Source: an uncultured Collinsella sp.
GTDB lineage: Bacteria > Actinomycetota > Coriobacteriia > Coriobacteriales > Coriobacteriaceae
Reading direction: 5' to 3'
Length of the DNA stretch: 13,764 nt
NCBI GenBank assembly: GCA_937989795.1
Contig: CALKBB010000220.1
Span: 1 to 13,764, forward strand
Below the pieces are notes generated by a model. That model was not told the origin of the DNA. It made no database searches and saw only the letters and a list, made by a program, of their open reading frames with translations. Made by a program: the position numbers and the translations under genes. This document shows positions 12,555-13,764 of the stretch, in pieces. Numbering within the stretch: position 1 is the stretch's first letter; every line of letters starts with the position of its first letter.

Positions 12555-13764
12555 TTATGCCTCCTTAATGGGTGCCAGCGCCTGAGCCAGATCGGCAGAC
12601 GTCAGCGGTCGCAGGGACACCTCAAAGCTGAAGCTCTCAAAACGGGTGCGATAGGAATCGAGCACCTCGGAACCCCAAGAGTTCGAGCCAAGGCCGAGCA
12701 GCTGGTCGTTGATGTTGACCGTAACCGTGTCGCCCGGGACAAGATCGTAGACATGCTTGGCATTATCGATAGCCTCGCAGCTATAGGGCCATGCGGAGAA
12801 CGAGAACGGATTGGAAGCGGCGTCGCTCGGACGCGTCACGACCAGACCGTCACCGTGGCTGGAGCGCAGGGCGACCCAGCGGGTACCCTCGCGGTTGGCG
12901 CAGTCCTGGGGCATAACGTAGGGCGTGAACATGTCGTCGACCGTAGTGCGGTAATGACCGACCGGGTTGGCGCGCAGCGAGTCCGGATAGTTCTCGCCCG
13001 GGCCGTGGCCATACCACTCGACGGCACGATCACAACCGGGAACCTCGAAGGAGATGCCGATGCGCGGGATAATGTCCGAATAGTCGCCGTAGGGATCGCC
13101 GGAAACCTTGAGGTCGACGCGGCCACTCGGAAGCACGGTATAGACGAGCTCGACGCGCATGCCGAACGCGCGGACGGGAGGAGCGATACGCTGGCTCACG
13201 GTAACGACGACCGCATTGCCGTCCTGCTTCCAATAAACATTGCGGGTAGACGTCTGCATCACATCGATGAAGTTATCCTTCCACAGGGAGTCGTACTCCT
13301 GAGCGTGGTTATCGACGAGCGGATGCCAAAAACCAACCTGGGGACCGGAGGTCATGACGTCGCGACCGGATGCCTTCCACTCGCTCACGGTACCGTTGAC
13401 CTTGCTGAAGGTCAGCTCGCCGTTGAGGGAGCGAATGCGAATCTCCTGCTCGGTCTCCTCGACCGTAAGCTCAGGACGAGTGGGGGCGGCAATTGCCGGC
13501 GCCGGATGGTTTGCGATGGCAAACTGGCTTGCACCCAGTTGGAACATCGGCTCGCACCAGGCGTGAGCCGCCATGGTGTAGGCGTGCACGGTCAGCAGGG
13601 TCTCGCCCGCTGCGGCCTCGCGAATCACCAGCGGAAGCTGGACGGACTCGCCGGGGGCAACCGCACCGGGCATGAGCGTCTTGCGGCAGACCACGTCGCC
13701 GTCCACCAGGGTCTCCGCCGACAGGCAGACATCCTCGAGGGTGGTAAACCAGCGCTTGTTGGTG
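12555..13764 (-). CDS. ebgA: GH2 beta-galactosidase large subunit, EbgA type (5' part outside window)
   Basis: 402 C-terminal residues are visible and the frame stays open to the right edge, so the gene starts outside the window. The in-frame GTG at 13706 is internal: upstream codons encode NKRWFTTLEDV, part of the domain-4 immunoglobulin-like fold. From about residue 110 of the visible part comes the beta-galactosidase small-chain (domain 5) region, with WYGHGPGENYPDSL, GHYRTTVDDMFTPYVMPQD and NREGTRWVAL typical of GH2 beta-galactosidases. The catalytic TIM barrel and its two acid residues are not in view. The protein would hydrolyse lactose or other beta-galactosides in the cytosol, with EbgC as partner. 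No signal peptide can be judged. Confidence 0.93.
   Translation of the reverse strand, partial: TNKRWFTTLEDVCLSAETLVDGDVVCRKTLMPGAVAPGESVQLPLVIREAAAGETLLTVHAYTMAAHAWCEPMFQLGASQFAIANHPAPAIAAPTRPELTVEETEQEIRIRSLNGELTFSKVNGTVSEWKASGRDVMTSGPQVGFWHPLVDNHAQEYDSLWKDNFIDVMQTSTRNVYWKQDGNAVVVTVSQRIAPPVRAFGMRVELVYTVLPSGRVDLKVSGDPYGDYSDIIPRIGISFEVPGCDRAVEWYGHGPGENYPDSLRANPVGHYRTTVDDMFTPYVMPQDCANREGTRWVALRSSHGDGLVVTRPSDAASNPFSFSAWPYSCEAIDNAKHVYDLVPGDTVTVNINDQLLGLGSNSWGSEVLDSYRTRFESFSFEVSLRPLTSADLAQALAPIKEA

Noticed and set aside
13704..13706. GTG as start of the beta-galactosidase frame
   Set aside because: The frame continues open upstream to the window edge and encodes conserved GH2 domain-4 sequence, so this is an internal Val.

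Overview
The window looks like a chromosomal segment of a high-GC gut actinobacterium of class Coriobacteriia, most likely Collinsella or a close relative. This is judged from codon use, protein style and gene content, with no database search. Every gene I accept lies on the minus strand, so the text reads them from the right edge of the window leftwards. There is no sign of a phage, plasmid, insertion-sequence transposase, CRISPR array, tRNA or rRNA.

Layout from high to low coordinates. (1) 13764-12096: the C-terminal part of an EbgA-type GH2 beta-galactosidase followed 3 nt later by its EbgC/YhcH-type partner, a lactose/beta-galactoside operon. (2) 11942-10479: an APC-family amino-acid permease behind a leader that holds a terminator-like hairpin. 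(3) 10378-10151: a MITE-like intergenic repeat with 35-bp imperfect terminal inverted repeats, placed just upstream of ptsH. (4) 10057-9809: an HPr phosphocarrier with Asp at the Ser46 position, ended by a strong terminator. (5) 9720-6291: a ferrous-iron locus of feoA, a second feoA, feoB, a terminator and a small Cys-rich FeoB-associated membrane protein. Inverted repeats resembling DtxR/IdeR-type metal-regulator boxes lie before the first feoA and between the second feoA and feoB. (6) 6188-3341: an Old-Yellow-Enzyme/2-enoate-reductase-like flavo-iron-sulfur oxidoreductase and a GntR/FCD regulator, each preceded by a dyad and sharing a short motif upstream. (7) 3215-2193: a LacI-family regulator. 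(8) 2058-1: a glutamine-synthetase-family protein followed by an OmpR-type orphan response regulator that runs off the left edge.

The most interesting region is (8). The glutamine-synthetase-like protein has the right length and fold signatures. At the positions I align with three canonical metal ligands (E212, E220 and H269 in enteric numbering) it has Ala, Gly and Phe, and the catalytic flap Glu is Asp with a one-residue insertion beside it. The gene behind it encodes a winged-helix regulator with a degenerate receiver domain, resembling actinobacterial GlnR. The promoter region contains a near match to the published GlnR half-site pair with the correct 6-nt spacing. My hypothesis is a nitrogen-sensing module made of a catalytically altered or dead GS paralogue plus a phosphorylation-independent GlnR-like regulator. 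The alignments behind this rest on remembered family sequences and need checking.
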